Origin: Phycisphaeraceae bacterium
Lineage (GTDB): Bacteria; Planctomycetota; Phycisphaerae; Phycisphaerales; UBA1924
DNA length: 42,719 bases
Assembly (NCBI GenBank): GCA_026126345.1
Contig: JAHCJH010000011.1
Coordinates: forward strand, 1-42,719
Direction: 5' to 3'
Under the pieces are notes generated by a model. It saw nothing but the letters and a program-made list of their open reading frames with translations. It made no database searches and was not told the DNA's origin. This document shows, piece by piece, positions 1-8,686 of the stretch (the first letter of the stretch is position 1; every line of letters begins with the position of its first letter). Made by a program: the position numbers and the translations under genes.

Positions 1-119
1 AGTCCGATCCAGAGCCCTCGGGCCCGCCCGTGGCTCGCCCCGGCCGCGCCGAACGGCCGCTCCAATTCCGCCGCGAGCCGGGCGTCCTCGAGCAACTGCA
101 TGAGCCTTCGGTCGTTCAT
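1..119 (-). CDS. Partial hypothetical protein (N-terminus only)
   Basis: The reading frame opens with ATG at 119 and runs off the left edge of the window without a stop, giving 39 residues that begin MNDRRLMQLLEDARLAAELE. It lies 36 bases downstream of the ECF sigma factor gene on the same strand, so it is probably co-transcribed with it. In planctomycetes such sigma genes are often followed by a membrane or anti-sigma-like gene, but the visible part is too short to test that. I do not recognise a family. The charged, probably helical start has no signal peptide within the visible residues. Confidence 0.5.
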   Translation of the reverse strand, partial: MNDRRLMQLLEDARLAAELERPFGAAGASHGRARGLWIG

Positions 120-155
120 CGTGGGTTCCAGTGCGGCCCCCCGCCGGCCATCCGG

Positions 156-764
156 TCATTCGCCGCCGCCGCCCCGGCGCTCGGCCCCCGGCGCGAACTT
201 CGCCAGATACGCCCTCAGCCGGTCCAGCGCCGCCCGTTTCCGGGCGTTGGCGGTGCTCGGCGCCACCCCGAGCGCCGCCGCCAGGTCCCGGTCCGTCGCC
301 CCCGTCGCCAGCAGCCGCAGCGTCTGCGCCTCCTCCGGCCCGATGGCCCCGCCGGCTCGCCCGTCCACGCACGCCCGCACCGCCTCGATCAACTCGGCTT
401 CGGCCACCACCGCCGCCGGGCCATCGTCGATCGCCGGCGTGTCCGGCGGCTCACCGGCGGCCATCCGCCCCGCCGCCGCCCCGGCGCTCTTGGTCCACTG
501 GCGCCACACGTTCTGCGAGACCGCGTGCACGAATGTGGAGATCGCCGCCCGCCGCGGGTCGTAGACGCCCGTGTCGAGCGCCCGCCACACCGCGGCCCAG
601 GTTCGCTGCGACAGGTCCTCGGCGATATCGGACCGCCCGCACCGCTCCACGAACCGCCGGTGAACCCACGGCCCGAACCGCCCGTGCGCATCCTCAAAGA
701 CCGCGCGGGCCGTTCGACCGGCCGTCGCCCCCTTGCCTGGTTCTCCCGGCCCACTGATCACCAT
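156..764 (-). CDS. ECF-type RNA polymerase sigma factor
   Basis: A 202-residue sigma-70 family protein that would direct core RNA polymerase to a dedicated promoter set. The N-terminal half carries a region-2-like segment (DIAEDLSQRTW, then a stretch ending VSQNVWRQW). The C-terminal half carries a region-4 helix-turn-helix (LRLLATGATDRDLAAALGV, then APSTANARKRAALDRLRAYL). An alanine/proline-rich linker joins the two. The ATG at 764 is chosen because the frame upstream of it is antisense to the DUF1573 gene and shows no sigma features. The downstream gene starts 36 bases later on the same strand. No anti-sigma gene is visible inside the window. The family is clear; the regulon is unknown. Confidence 0.85.
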   Translation of the reverse strand: MVISGPGEPGKGATAGRTARAVFEDAHGRFGPWVHRRFVERCGRSDIAEDLSQRTWAAVWRALDTGVYDPRRAAISTFVHAVSQNVWRQWTKSAGAAAGRMAAGEPPDTPAIDDGPAAVVAEAELIEAVRACVDGRAGGAIGPEEAQTLRLLATGATDRDLAAALGVAPSTANARKRAALDRLRAYLAKFAPGAERRGGGGE

Positions 765-978
765 GCGGACATCGGCCGATCGAACGGAACCCAGCCACCG
801 GATCCACACCGTTGGCTTGCCGGTGCTTCGCCGCTGAACATTCCGCGCTCGCCGCCGAGCGCTGCGGGGTGCCCGGCGAACAACCCGGGGCAGGCACACG
901 CGGGCGGCCGGGACGGACCCCGCCCGTATCATTGAACACCCAGGCCGCCACCCGGCCGCATCCAGAGCTGGAACGACC

Positions 979-2124
979 ATGACCACGAACCTGAAGATCG
1001 CCTCGGTGCTGCTGATGACCCTCCTGGCCGGATCGGCGGCGAGCCTGCGGGCCCAGCCGGCCGACCCGGCCCACGACCACGGCGCTTCCGGCGGCGTCCC
1101 CGCCGGACCCGTGCAGCCCATCCCCCTGCCGCCCAAGAGCCCGTTCCAGTTCGACACCATCATCCACGACTGGGGCAAGATCGGGGACGACAAGGCCGTC
1201 ACCTTCGACTTCACGTTCAAGAACACGTCCGCCAAGACCGTCAAGATCCTCGACGTCAAGGCGTCGTGCGGCTGCACCGGCGTCACCGCCGACCGGACCA
1301 TCGAGCCCGGCGCCAACGGCAAGATCTCCGTGACCTTCAACCCCGCCGGCCGCAACGGGCGCGAGATCAAGACCGTCAACGTGACCCTCGACGACCCGGA
1401 TTGCCCGCTCATCCAGCTCACCACGGTCGCCGAGGTCCTCAAGCGCATCATCATCGAGCCGGGGTCGGTTGGATTCGGCGAACTGCCCTACGGGCGCGGC
1501 GGCGCGCAGGAGTTCACCATCGCCGGGCGCGCCGAGGGCTTTGCCGTGACCGGCGCCCAGCTCGGCCCCGGAACGCCCTTCAAGCTCGAACCCGTCGGCC
1601 AGGACACCGTCGAGAGCAGCGGGCAGAAGCTCCCGCGCTTCCGCTACCGCGTGACCATGGACCCCAGCGCCGCCATCGGCATGCACAGCGGCGCCATCAC
1701 GGCTTCCACCACCGACCCTTCGATGCCCTCGATCAACGTTTCCATCTTCGCGGTGGTCGTCGGCAACGTCCGTGTCTCGCCGGACCGTTTCCCGATCCGC
1801 ATGACGGGCCAGACCGAGCCGTTCGTCAGCGAGGTCATGCTCGCCAGCCCCACCGGCAAGCCCTTCGACGTCCTGGGCGTCACCGTTGAGGCCAACGACA
1901 TCCTCCGCGCCGTCGCCGATCTCATCCCCGTCGATCCCAAGGCCAAGGTCGCCTACCGCCTGCGCGTCTCGGGCACCACGCCGCCCACCGCGGGCGAGGT
2001 CCGCGGCGTCGTCAAGGTTCGCACGTCCGACCCCGACCAGGCCGAGATCACCATCCCCCTGACCGCGCTGTTCATGGCCCCGCAGAACGCGCCGGCCGTC
2101 AAGCCCCTGCCGGGCCAGAAGTAA
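979..2124 (+). CDS. Secreted DUF1573 domain protein
   Basis: A 381-residue exported protein. Residues 1-25 form a signal peptide ending near LRAQ. A DUF1573 (Ig-like/ASPM-SPD-2-Hydin type) beta domain follows at about 50-175, with the hallmark 'HDWGKI', 'FKNTSAKTVKI', 'ASCGCTG' and 'ISVTFNP' elements. A second, more divergent beta domain continues to the C-terminus. DUF1573 proteins occur widely in planctomycetes and Bacteroidetes as periplasmic proteins of unknown role. The next two genes, a rhodanese and a MauE/DoxX-like membrane protein, suggest envelope redox or sulfur chemistry. A -10-like TATCAT at 927-932 could start transcription about 40 bases before the ATG. The family call is firm; the role is inferred from context. 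Confidence 0.85.
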   Translation: MTTNLKIASVLLMTLLAGSAASLRAQPADPAHDHGASGGVPAGPVQPIPLPPKSPFQFDTIIHDWGKIGDDKAVTFDFTFKNTSAKTVKILDVKASCGCTGVTADRTIEPGANGKISVTFNPAGRNGREIKTVNVTLDDPDCPLIQLTTVAEVLKRIIIEPGSVGFGELPYGRGGAQEFTIAGRAEGFAVTGAQLGPGTPFKLEPVGQDTVESSGQKLPRFRYRVTMDPSAAIGMHSGAITASTTDPSMPSINVSIFAVVVGNVRVSPDRFPIRMTGQTEPFVSEVMLASPTGKPFDVLGVTVEANDILRAVADLIPVDPKAKVAYRLRVSGTTPPTAGEVRGVVKVRTSDPDQAEITIPLTALFMAPQNAPAVKPLPGQK

Positions 2125-2139
2125 GCCTCGCGCCCGTTC

Positions 2140-2754
2140 ATGCACTCCGCCTTCAAGCCAACCGGAGCGATCGGCGGCGCCGCCATCCTGGCGGCGCTGT
2201 CCTGCGCCATCGGCGTCATCGACCTTTCGCTCCGCCCGCTCACGCTCAACCTGTCGGCGCCCTCCGTGCCTGTCGAGCCCGTGCCGCAACCCACGCCTTC
2301 CCCGGCGCGGCCTGCCCCGCGACCGGCCGCCCCCACGAACACACCGCCCGTCGAGCCGACCGCCCCTGCCGATCAGCTCACGCGACCCAGCCCCGCCGGC
2401 CACCCGCGAGGCGAGGGCTTTGTCACTCTTGAGCAGGCCCGCTCGCTGCACCAGAGCGGCACGGCCAGCTTCATCGACGCCCGCAATCCGGACGAGTACG
2501 CCTCCGGCTCCATTCCCGGCGCGATCAACATGCCCCCCGACGCCTTCCTGGGCGGGAAGATTCCAGACGCCCTGTTTGCCATCTCCCGCGATCTGCCCAT
2601 CGTCGTCTACTGCGGCGGGGGCGACTGCGACGCGTCCATCCTGGTGGCGCTGAAGATCCGCGAGCTCGGCTGGAAGACTGCCGTGGTCTTCGAGCAGGGC
2701 ATCACGGGCTGGAAGGCCGCCGGCCTTCCCGTCACCGGCGGAGGTGCTCCGTGA
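2140..2754 (+). CDS. Membrane-anchored rhodanese-like protein
   Basis: A 204-residue protein with a single N-terminal hydrophobic segment (about 10-30), a proline-rich linker (about 45-80) and a C-terminal rhodanese domain (about 95-200). The domain shows the 'FIDARNPDEYASGSIPGA' substrate-side motif and an active-site loop YCGGGDCDAS whose second cysteine is in the persulfide-forming position. Rhodaneses transfer sulfane sulfur via that cysteine; the physiological acceptor here is unknown. The gene follows the DUF1573 gene by 15 bases and overlaps the next gene by four bases (GTGA), so the three form one operon. The domain probably lies outside the membrane, judging from the anchor plus proline linker, which is an inference. 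Confidence 0.85.
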   Translation: MHSAFKPTGAIGGAAILAALSCAIGVIDLSLRPLTLNLSAPSVPVEPVPQPTPSPARPAPRPAAPTNTPPVEPTAPADQLTRPSPAGHPRGEGFVTLEQARSLHQSGTASFIDARNPDEYASGSIPGAINMPPDAFLGGKIPDALFAISRDLPIVVYCGGGDCDASILVALKIRELGWKTAVVFEQGITGWKAAGLPVTGGGAP

Positions 2755-3314
2755 CCGGCCGCGCCGCCGACGCGTGCGGCCCGGCCGGTGGCGGGGCGCG
2801 CTGCGGCGTGCCGATCTGCGCCGCGCTGCCGCTGGTCCTGCGCCTGACGCTCGGCGCGCTGTTCATCATTTCGGGCCTGATGAAACTGAACCTCGTCGGC
2901 CTCTCGTGGATCCACCCCAGCCTCGTCGCCCTGGAGCCGCGCGACTTCGCCTTCTCGATCCGCGCGTTCAAGCTGGGCCTTTCCGACCCACTGGTCCAGT
3001 TCCTCACCTTCGCCATCCCGTGGACCGAACTGCTCTGCGGCCTGGCGCTGATCCTCGGCCTGCTCACGCGCGGCGCCGCGGCCATCATCGCGCTGCTCAT
3101 GCTCGCGTTCATCGCGGGCATCGCCTCGCTGCTGTCGCGCGGGCTCGACGTCAACTGCCCCTGCTTCGGTGCGCTGAAGCTCTTCTGCACCGGCCCGCTG
3201 GGGGCCTGCCACATCGTCCGGAACCTCGGCTTCGCCGCCGCCGCCGGCGTGCTGCTGTGGCTGGGACCCGGCCCCTGCGGCCTCGACCGGCTGCTGGAAC
3301 GCCGGGCGACCTGA
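2751..3314 (+). CDS. MauE/DoxX-family redox-associated membrane protein
   Basis: A 187-residue integral membrane protein with about four hydrophobic helices, beginning with 'LVLRLTLGALFIISGLMKL' at about 28-46. The segment 'DVNCPCFGALK' carries the paired cysteines seen in MauE/DoxX-type proteins that support thiol redox or disulfide formation in the envelope. Translation starts at GTG 2751, which overlaps the rhodanese stop as GTGA, so translation is coupled. The cysteine-rich N-terminus (CGPAGGGARCGVPICAAL) is unusual. The neighbours suggest an envelope sulfur/thiol module. The exact partner and reaction are not visible from sequence. Confidence 0.75.
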   Translation: MTGRAADACGPAGGGARCGVPICAALPLVLRLTLGALFIISGLMKLNLVGLSWIHPSLVALEPRDFAFSIRAFKLGLSDPLVQFLTFAIPWTELLCGLALILGLLTRGAAAIIALLMLAFIAGIASLLSRGLDVNCPCFGALKLFCTGPLGACHIVRNLGFAAAAGVLLWLGPGPCGLDRLLERRAT

Positions 3315-3422
3315 CGCTGGCCCGCCCACCGCTGCGCGCATAACATCCTGGCTCTCCCGCACCACCGTCGCCCGGTGGCCGCCGCGTGGCGCTGCGATCG
3401 GGCACTCCCAGGACGGAACGCC

Positions 3423-3665
3423 ATGTCCCAGTTCAACCGCTTCACGCCCCAGGCCAAGGTCAAGGTCGCCCGCAAGAACGCCGCGGGCAAGGTCTTCGTC
3501 GACTACAAGGACGTCGAGAAGCTCCGCCGCATGATGTCCCCCAACGGCAAGATCTACGGCCGCAAGCGGCTCTCCACGACCGCCCTCGAGCAGCGCATGG
3601 TCGCCCAGGCCATCAAGCGCGCCCGGTACATGGGCCTGCTGCCGTACACCAGCGCCACGCTGTAG
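3423..3665 (+). CDS. rpsR: Ribosomal protein bS18
   Basis: An 80-residue protein matching bS18 of the small ribosomal subunit. Visible family features are 'VFVDYKDVEKLRRMMSPNGKIYGRKRLSTTALEQR' broken across the core and the ending 'AIKRARYMGLLPYT'. It binds 16S rRNA next to bS6 on the 30S platform. ATG 3423 is chosen over the longer frame because it gives the normal family length and a purine-rich AGGACGGA lies just upstream. A -10-like TAACAT sits at 3341-3346. It is not next to rpsF, ssb or rplI here, unlike in many bacteria. It is followed by the GAF gene after 19 bases. Confidence 0.93.
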   Translation: MSQFNRFTPQAKVKVARKNAAGKVFVDYKDVEKLRRMMSPNGKIYGRKRLSTTALEQRMVAQAIKRARYMGLLPYTSATL

Positions 3666-3684
3666 CCCGCCGCGGGTTTTCGCC

Positions 3685-4185
3685 ATGCCGGCACGCGATT
3701 ATGCACCGCTGCTCGACGCGCTGTCGCGCCCGGACGGTTCGTCCGATTCCATGCAGCGCTGCGTCGATGCGCTGTGGAGCGCCTTCGCCGGCCCCGGCCT
3801 GTCCTGGATCGGCTTCTACCTCTGGAACGCCGGCGCGCCCGACGAGCTCACATTGGGTCCGCGCCGCGACAAGCCGGCCTGCTCGCCCATCGGCCTGCAC
3901 GGCGCCTGTGGCCGCTGCTGGTCCAGCCGCCGGCCCCTGGTCGTCACCGATGTCGCCCACCTCGGCGCGGGCTACATCGCCTGCGATCCGCGCGACCGAT
4001 CCGAAGTCGTCGTCCCTCTGTTCAACCCAGACGGTTCCTGCTGGGGCGTCCTCGACGCCGACAGCCACCACCCCAGCGCGTTCGACGAGTTCGACGCCGC
4101 CTCGCTCATGCGCCTCATGCGCCACGCCGGCCTCTCGGCCCACGGGCCCGAGGCCGAGGACCCGGCGCTCGTCGAGATCGTCTGA
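3685..4185 (+). CDS. msrC: GAF-domain protein, free methionine-(R)-sulfoxide reductase type
   Basis: A 166-residue single GAF domain. It contains the features of the fRMsr family: 'SWIGFYLW' (about 40-47), 'LGPRRDKPAC', 'HGACG', 'IACD' and 'SEVVVPLFN...GVLDADS'. The three family cysteines correspond to C66, C75 and C100. Such enzymes reduce free methionine-R-sulfoxide in the cytoplasm using thioredoxin-type electrons. The otherwise typical RIPxGxGVCGxA stretch is altered here to SPIGLHGACGRCW, so activity is likely but not certain. It sits 19 bases after rpsR and converges on the minus-strand dehydrogenase-like gene. The role is inferred from motif conservation. Confidence 0.75.
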   Translation: MPARDYAPLLDALSRPDGSSDSMQRCVDALWSAFAGPGLSWIGFYLWNAGAPDELTLGPRRDKPACSPIGLHGACGRCWSSRRPLVVTDVAHLGAGYIACDPRDRSEVVVPLFNPDGSCWGVLDADSHHPSAFDEFDAASLMRLMRHAGLSAHGPEAEDPALVEIV

Positions 4186-4212
4186 CCCCGGCCCCATCGC
4201 CGCCGTGCCGGG

Positions 4213-5214
4213 TCAGCGCCCGGGCGCCCAGCGCGGCAGCGCGATCGAAGCCATCGTGTGCAGCCCCGGCGCCGCCGCCATCAGCGGTCCGAGACAGTTC
4301 AGCGTGATCGCGCTGGTTGCCACGTCGCCGTGCACGCCGCCGCGGTACACGACGTCCAGATCCGGCTCGCCCCGCACGATGACGCGGTCCTGCGGCTCCG
4401 GCTCCTGCAGCCCGATCGCCGCGCGGAAGTCCATGCGGATCACCACCCGCCCGCCGCTCTCGGCGCGGGCCGTCTGCCGAACGCCCCGCGCCCGCCCCGC
4501 GCCGATCGGCCCCAGCCCGCACCGCATCGCCCGCGCAGCGATCATGGGCCCGATCGACTCCGACCAACGGTCGATGCGCCACCCCATGCACGCCGCGATC
4601 AGGTGCATCGACTCGCCGAGACCCACGTGCCGCAGCCACCCCGCCCGCACGCCCGCCGCAAACTCCCGCCGGCTCAGCCCGGCGCCGATCTTGCGTTGAA
4701 ACGGGATGCGCCGCGTCGAAGCGTCCTGGAAGCGGTGGACCTCGATCGACCGCACGCTTCGGCACACGGCCGTGGCGAACACCGGCAGCGCATCCATCAT
4801 CATGCCCGGGTTCACGCCCGTGCCGAGCAGCCGCCCCCCACGGCGGCGCGCCAGCCGGTCCAGCCGCCTGGCCAGTGCCGCGTGCCGCAACCACGGCCAC
4901 ACCAGCTCTTCGCACGTGCTCACCACAGGCAACCCGCGCCCGAGCAGTTGCTCGAACGTCGCTTCGCACGCCCGTACATCGCTCGACGTCGTCACCACCG
5001 CCGCGTCGATCCCACGCAGCGCGCCCAGGGACTCCAGGCTCCCGGCCACACGCACCGCCCGCCCGGCCCCCGGCACGAGCTCACTCAACCGCCGCCCCGC
5101 GAGCGCCGCATCGGTGTCCACCGCCCCCACCACTTCGCCCAGCCCCCGACCGTGCAGGTCGGCCACCATCGCGCGCCCGAGCGGACCGAGCCCCACGTGC
5201 AGGATCTTCAGCAT
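4213..5214 (-). CDS. NAD(P)-binding dehydrogenase, dihydrodipicolinate-reductase-like
   Basis: A 333-residue protein with an N-terminal Rossmann fold (LHVGLGPLGRAMVADL at about 4-19, then 'VGAVDTDAALAG'). It continues with 'AVVTTSSDV', 'VVSTCEELVWPW' and 'GTGVNPGMMMDALP', a layout seen in DapB-like and 2,4-diaminopentanoate-dehydrogenase-like oxidoreductases. The substrate cannot be named. It is downstream of ccoS on the same strand, but a -10-like TATGCT ends six bases before its ATG, so it may have its own leaderless promoter. The ATG at 5214 is preferred because the Rossmann glycine motif follows at once. It is not a normal part of a cco operon. Confidence 0.7.
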   Translation of the reverse strand: MLKILHVGLGPLGRAMVADLHGRGLGEVVGAVDTDAALAGRRLSELVPGAGRAVRVAGSLESLGALRGIDAAVVTTSSDVRACEATFEQLLGRGLPVVSTCEELVWPWLRHAALARRLDRLARRRGGRLLGTGVNPGMMMDALPVFATAVCRSVRSIEVHRFQDASTRRIPFQRKIGAGLSRREFAAGVRAGWLRHVGLGESMHLIAACMGWRIDRWSESIGPMIAARAMRCGLGPIGAGRARGVRQTARAESGGRVVIRMDFRAAIGLQEPEPQDRVIVRGEPDLDVVYRGGVHGDVATSAITLNCLGPLMAAAPGLHTMASIALPRWAPGR

Positions 5215-5220
5215 CCCGCC

Positions 5221-5226
5221 AGCATA
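5221..5226 (-). promoter_or_regulatory. -10-like TATGCT for leaderless start of dehydrogenase gene
   Basis: On the minus strand TATGCT is followed by six bases and then the ATG at 5214. That spacing would put the transcription start at the A of the ATG. No Shine-Dalgarno is present. The same arrangement recurs at other genes in the window. Confidence 0.4.
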
Positions 5227-5254
5227 GCGGCCGGTGCACCGGCCCGCGCCCACC

Positions 5255-5425
5255 TCAATCCGCGCGCCGCGCCGGCGGCGCTTCGTCCAGATCATCCGCG
5301 AGCACCCGCAGCGGCGGCGTCTCCAGATCGTCGTACTGCCCCGTCTTCACGCACCGGATGAACAACGCCACCGCGCCGCCCCCCAGCAGCAGCGCCAGCG
5401 GCAGCACCACGTAGATCACGTCCAC
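5255..5425 (-). CDS. ccoS: cbb3 oxidase assembly protein CcoS
   Basis: A 56-residue protein (MDVIYVVLPLALLLGGG...) with one N-terminal membrane helix and the CcoS signature 'CVKTGQYDDLETPP' followed by an acidic tail. CcoS is needed to insert cofactors into cbb3-type cytochrome oxidase. It starts with GTG. The first GTG at 5425 overlaps ccoI by ten bases; an alternative GTG at 5419 would give a four-base GTGA overlap. I prefer 5425 because it restores the usual 'MDVIY' family start. It ends the cco operon and directly follows the copper pump gene, as in many genomes. Confidence 0.88.
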   Translation of the reverse strand: MDVIYVVLPLALLLGGGAVALFIRCVKTGQYDDLETPPLRVLADDLDEAPPARRAD

Positions 5426-7920
5426 CGCTCACCTCCCGTTCCGGGCGAGCCCGCGCCGAACGTTCGGCTCCGCAACGCCACGGAGATCACCGACAGACTC
5501 GAGATCGGCATCAGGATCGCCGCCACGATCGGATGAATCACGCCCGCCACGGCCAGTGCTCCCGCCAGCACGTTGTACGACGTCGATACCACGAAGATCC
5601 GGCGCACCGTCCCCAGCACCCTCGGACCGGCCTCGAGCAACTCCACCACCGGCTTCAGCCCCTCTCGCGCCAGGTACACGTCGGCCGCGCTCAGGCTCGC
5701 TTCGGCCCCCCCGTGCACCGCGATGCCCACCGTCGCTTCCGCCAGAGCCGCGGCGTCGTTCACCCCGTCGCCCACCATCACCACCCGCCCCCGCGCCCCA
5801 AGCCCGCGCACGATGCGTGCCTTCTCCTCGGGCATCACCCCAGCGCGGATCGCCGACGGCTCGATGCCCAGCGCTGCGCCCACCCGGGCCGCCACCGCCG
5901 GCTCATCCCCCGTCAGCATCCCGACCTCCCAACCGCGCGACCGCAGCGCCGCAACACACGCCGCAGCCTCCGGCCGCACCGCGTCACCCAGCGCCACCGC
6001 CGCGCACGGCTGACCATCCACCGCCACGAGCACCGCTGAAAGCCCCTCAGCGCGGCAGCCCGCCAGGAACCGCTCGACGCCCGCTCCCGGCTCGCTCCCG
6101 TTCAGCGACCGGATGAACGCCTCGTTGCCCACCGCCACCTCGCGCCCCGCCACGCGCCCGCGAATGCCGCCCCGGTCCGATTGCCGTCCCTGTGCCTCCG
6201 GGTCCGCGCTGCCCGGCACGTCCCGTGCGATCGCCCGGGCGATCGGGTGCGTCGCGTTTCGCTCGAGCGCCGACGCCAGCTCCAGCACCCACGCATCGCC
6301 GAACGTCCGCACCACCGACATCCGCCCCTGTGTCAGCGTGCCGGTCTTGTCCAGCAGGATGGTCCCCGGCCGCGCCAGCCGCTCGAACACGTCGCCCCCT
6401 TTGACCAACATCCCGCGCCGCGCGGCGCGGCCGATCGCCACGCCCACCGCCAGCGGCGCCGCCACCCCCAGTGCGCACGGGCACGTCACGATCAACAGGC
6501 TCACCGCGTTGTCCACCGCGCGCGCCGGCCCCGCGACCGTCCACCACGCCGCGGCCGTCACGGCGGCAACCGCCAGCACCACCAGCGTGAACGGCCGCGC
6601 GATCGAATCTGCGAACCGCACCACCCCGGGCCGGCGCTGTGCCGCGGTCTCGACCAGCGCCATCAGCCGCCCCGCCCGCGTGTCGCGCCCCGTCGCCGTG
6701 GCCCGTACCCGCAGCGGCGACTCCAGGTTCACGCACGCCGCGAGCACCGAGTCCCCCGTCGCGGTCCGCACGGGCCGGCTCTCACCGGTCAGCAGCGACT
6801 GGTCCACCGCGCTCGACCCTGACACCACCACCCCGTCCACCGGCACGCTCTGGCCCGGCAGCACCTCGACCACATCCCCCGAGCGCACCACCTCCAGCGG
6901 CACCCGTCGCACCGCCCCGTCCGCCTCCACACGTGACGCCGCCCCGCTCGTCAGCGAGAACAGCAGTTCCACGCTGTCCGCCGCCGCCCGCTGCTGCCGT
7001 CCGCCCAGGTACCGCCCCACCAGCAGCAGGAAGATGAGCATCGTCAGCGAGTCGAAGTAGATCTCGCCCCGATTCAGCACCGTGTTGACCGTCCCCATCA
7101 CGCCGCCGGCCAGCACCGCCAGCGCGATCGGCGCATCGATGCTCGCCGTCCGGTAGCGCACCGAGTTCCACGCGCCGCGGAACAGGTCCCGCCCCGGCCA
7201 GGCCATGCACACCAGGCCCGTGCCCAGCGACAGCCAGCGGAACCCCGCCTCCAGCGCCGGCGTCAGGTTTCCGCCGAACAACCCGCCGTACAGCGCGAAC
7301 GCCATCAGCATCACGTTCCCGGCGCAAGCCCCCGCCACCGCCAGCCGCACGAGTTGCTTCCGTTCGTCCAGCCGCTGCGCTGCCCGCGCTGCGTTCTCCC
7401 GCGCCGCGTGCGGGCGATACCCCAGCGTCGCCAGCGCCCCGCCGATCCGCGATAGCCGCACCGCCCCGGGGTCGTACACCACCTCCACCGTGCGCCGCGC
7501 CAGGCTGACCCGCGCCGACACCACCCCCGGCACGACCCGCTCCAGTCGCTCCAGGAGCCACACGCACGCCGCGCAGTGCATCCCCTCGAGCACCAGTTCC
7601 ACGGCCCGCAGGTTTCCGGTCGCCGGGCGGCAATAGAGCGCCGCGAACGCGGGGTCGTCGAACTCGGCGTAATCCCCCGACGGCTCGGCGTCCCGTGCCG
7701 TGGCCCGGTCGCCCATCCGCTCCATCAGCCGGTAGTACCCCTCCAGCCCGCACGCGTGGATCACCGCGTACGCCGCGCGGCAGCCGTGGCAGCAGAACTG
7801 CTCGGTCGCGCCCGGCTCTACCAGCCCCGCCGGGACCAGCAATCGGCAGTGCGCGCACAGCACCGACTCGGCCGCCTCTTCGGCCCCAACCTCGTCGAGT
7901 TGGGCTGTTTCATTCGCCAC
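5416..7920 (-). CDS. ccoI: Copper-translocating P-type ATPase CcoI/FixI
   Basis: An 834-residue P1B-type ATPase that exports copper across the inner membrane for cbb3 oxidase assembly. The N-terminus has a cysteine-rich metal domain (CAHC at 22-25, CCHGC at 43-47) and an HMA domain (GMHCAAC at 113-119). The transport motif TCPCALG is at 479-485, the phosphorylation loop DKTGTLT starts at D524, and 'LTGES', 'HPIARA' and 'GDGVNDAAAL' are also present. Eight membrane helices are expected. It overlaps the SafE-like gene by 11 bases at its start and ccoS by ten at its end, so it is translationally coupled. The cco context separates it from generic CopA pumps. Confidence 0.92.
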   Translation of the reverse strand: MANETAQLDEVGAEEAAESVLCAHCRLLVPAGLVEPGATEQFCCHGCRAAYAVIHACGLEGYYRLMERMGDRATARDAEPSGDYAEFDDPAFAALYCRPATGNLRAVELVLEGMHCAACVWLLERLERVVPGVVSARVSLARRTVEVVYDPGAVRLSRIGGALATLGYRPHAARENAARAAQRLDERKQLVRLAVAGACAGNVMLMAFALYGGLFGGNLTPALEAGFRWLSLGTGLVCMAWPGRDLFRGAWNSVRYRTASIDAPIALAVLAGGVMGTVNTVLNRGEIYFDSLTMLIFLLLVGRYLGGRQQRAAADSVELLFSLTSGAASRVEADGAVRRVPLEVVRSGDVVEVLPGQSVPVDGVVVSGSSAVDQSLLTGESRPVRTATGDSVLAACVNLESPLRVRATATGRDTRAGRLMALVETAAQRRPGVVRFADSIARPFTLVVLAVAAVTAAAWWTVAGPARAVDNAVSLLIVTCPCALGVAAPLAVGVAIGRAARRGMLVKGGDVFERLARPGTILLDKTGTLTQGRMSVVRTFGDAWVLELASALERNATHPIARAIARDVPGSADPEAQGRQSDRGGIRGRVAGREVAVGNEAFIRSLNGSEPGAGVERFLAGCRAEGLSAVLVAVDGQPCAAVALGDAVRPEAAACVAALRSRGWEVGMLTGDEPAVAARVGAALGIEPSAIRAGVMPEEKARIVRGLGARGRVVMVGDGVNDAAALAEATVGIAVHGGAEASLSAADVYLAREGLKPVVELLEAGPRVLGTVRRIFVVSTSYNVLAGALAVAGVIHPIVAAILMPISSLSVISVALRSRTFGAGSPGTGGERWT

Positions 7921-8686
7921 GGCAGCAGGGTGGTACGTCGTTCGGATTCGGAACCAATTCCACGCTCGTCGCCCCCGTCGAAACTTCCGCCGCCGCCGGC
8001 AGCCGCAAGCCCACCAGGCCCGCCCGGTGCACCAGCGTCAGCGACGCCACGGCGATCATCGCCACCGCCGTGATCGCCGGCGCCCACCGGCCCAGCGGCC
8101 CGGCCAAGCGGCGCGCCCCGATACCCAGCGAGGCCAGCACCGGCAGCGTCCCTGCCCAGAACACGAACATGACGACCGGCCCCCAGACCGGAGAACCCGT
8201 CCCCGCGGCCGTGATCACAAACGCGTAAAGCCACCCGCACGGAAGCAGCGTCGTCAGCAGCCCGATCACCGCCGCGCGCTTCACCGGTTCCAGTTCCCAC
8301 GCCGCGCGGTGCCCCGCCTGCATCCACCGTGCCAGCCACGCCGGCCCGCGCGCCGCCCCCGCCCGCACCCCCGCCAGCCTCAGCAGCGTCAGCGTGCCGA
8401 ACGCCAGGAGCATCGCCGCCGCCGCGATCGTCGCCGCCCGTTGCACGCCCACCAGCGATCCGCCAAGATCCAGCGAAGCCCCCACCGCCCCGGCCACGCC
8501 TCCGAACGCCAGGTACGTCGCCAGCCGCCCCAGGTGGTACACGGCGTGGAGCCGCCACGGCCGCACCGCCGCGAGCCCCGCGCCGGTGTCGCTTACCGCC
8601 ATCACCACGAAGGCCCCGCACATCCCCGCGCAGTGCAGGCTTCCCAGCAGGCTCGCGCTCAACACCGCCAGCAGCAGCGCCGTCAT
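7910..8686 (-). CDS. Sulfite exporter TauE/SafE family membrane protein
   Basis: A 258-residue polytopic membrane protein starting MTALLLAVLSASLLGSLHCA, with 'SLHCAGMCGAF' near residues 15-26. This is the hallmark of the TauE/SafE-like proteins found between fixH and ccoI in cbb3 operons. About six hydrophobic segments are visible, plus 'HLGRLATYLAFGG' and 'LTTLLPCGWLYAF' with conserved cysteine and proline. Members of this group in cco clusters are thought to take part in metal or thiol handling, but the transported substrate is unproven. ATG 8686 overlaps the fixH stop as ATGA, which fixes the start. It overlaps ccoI by 11 bases. Confidence 0.85.
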   Translation of the reverse strand: MTALLLAVLSASLLGSLHCAGMCGAFVVMAVSDTGAGLAAVRPWRLHAVYHLGRLATYLAFGGVAGAVGASLDLGGSLVGVQRAATIAAAAMLLAFGTLTLLRLAGVRAGAARGPAWLARWMQAGHRAAWELEPVKRAAVIGLLTTLLPCGWLYAFVITAAGTGSPVWGPVVMFVFWAGTLPVLASLGIGARRLAGPLGRWAPAITAVAMIAVASLTLVHRAGLVGLRLPAAAEVSTGATSVELVPNPNDVPPCCRGE

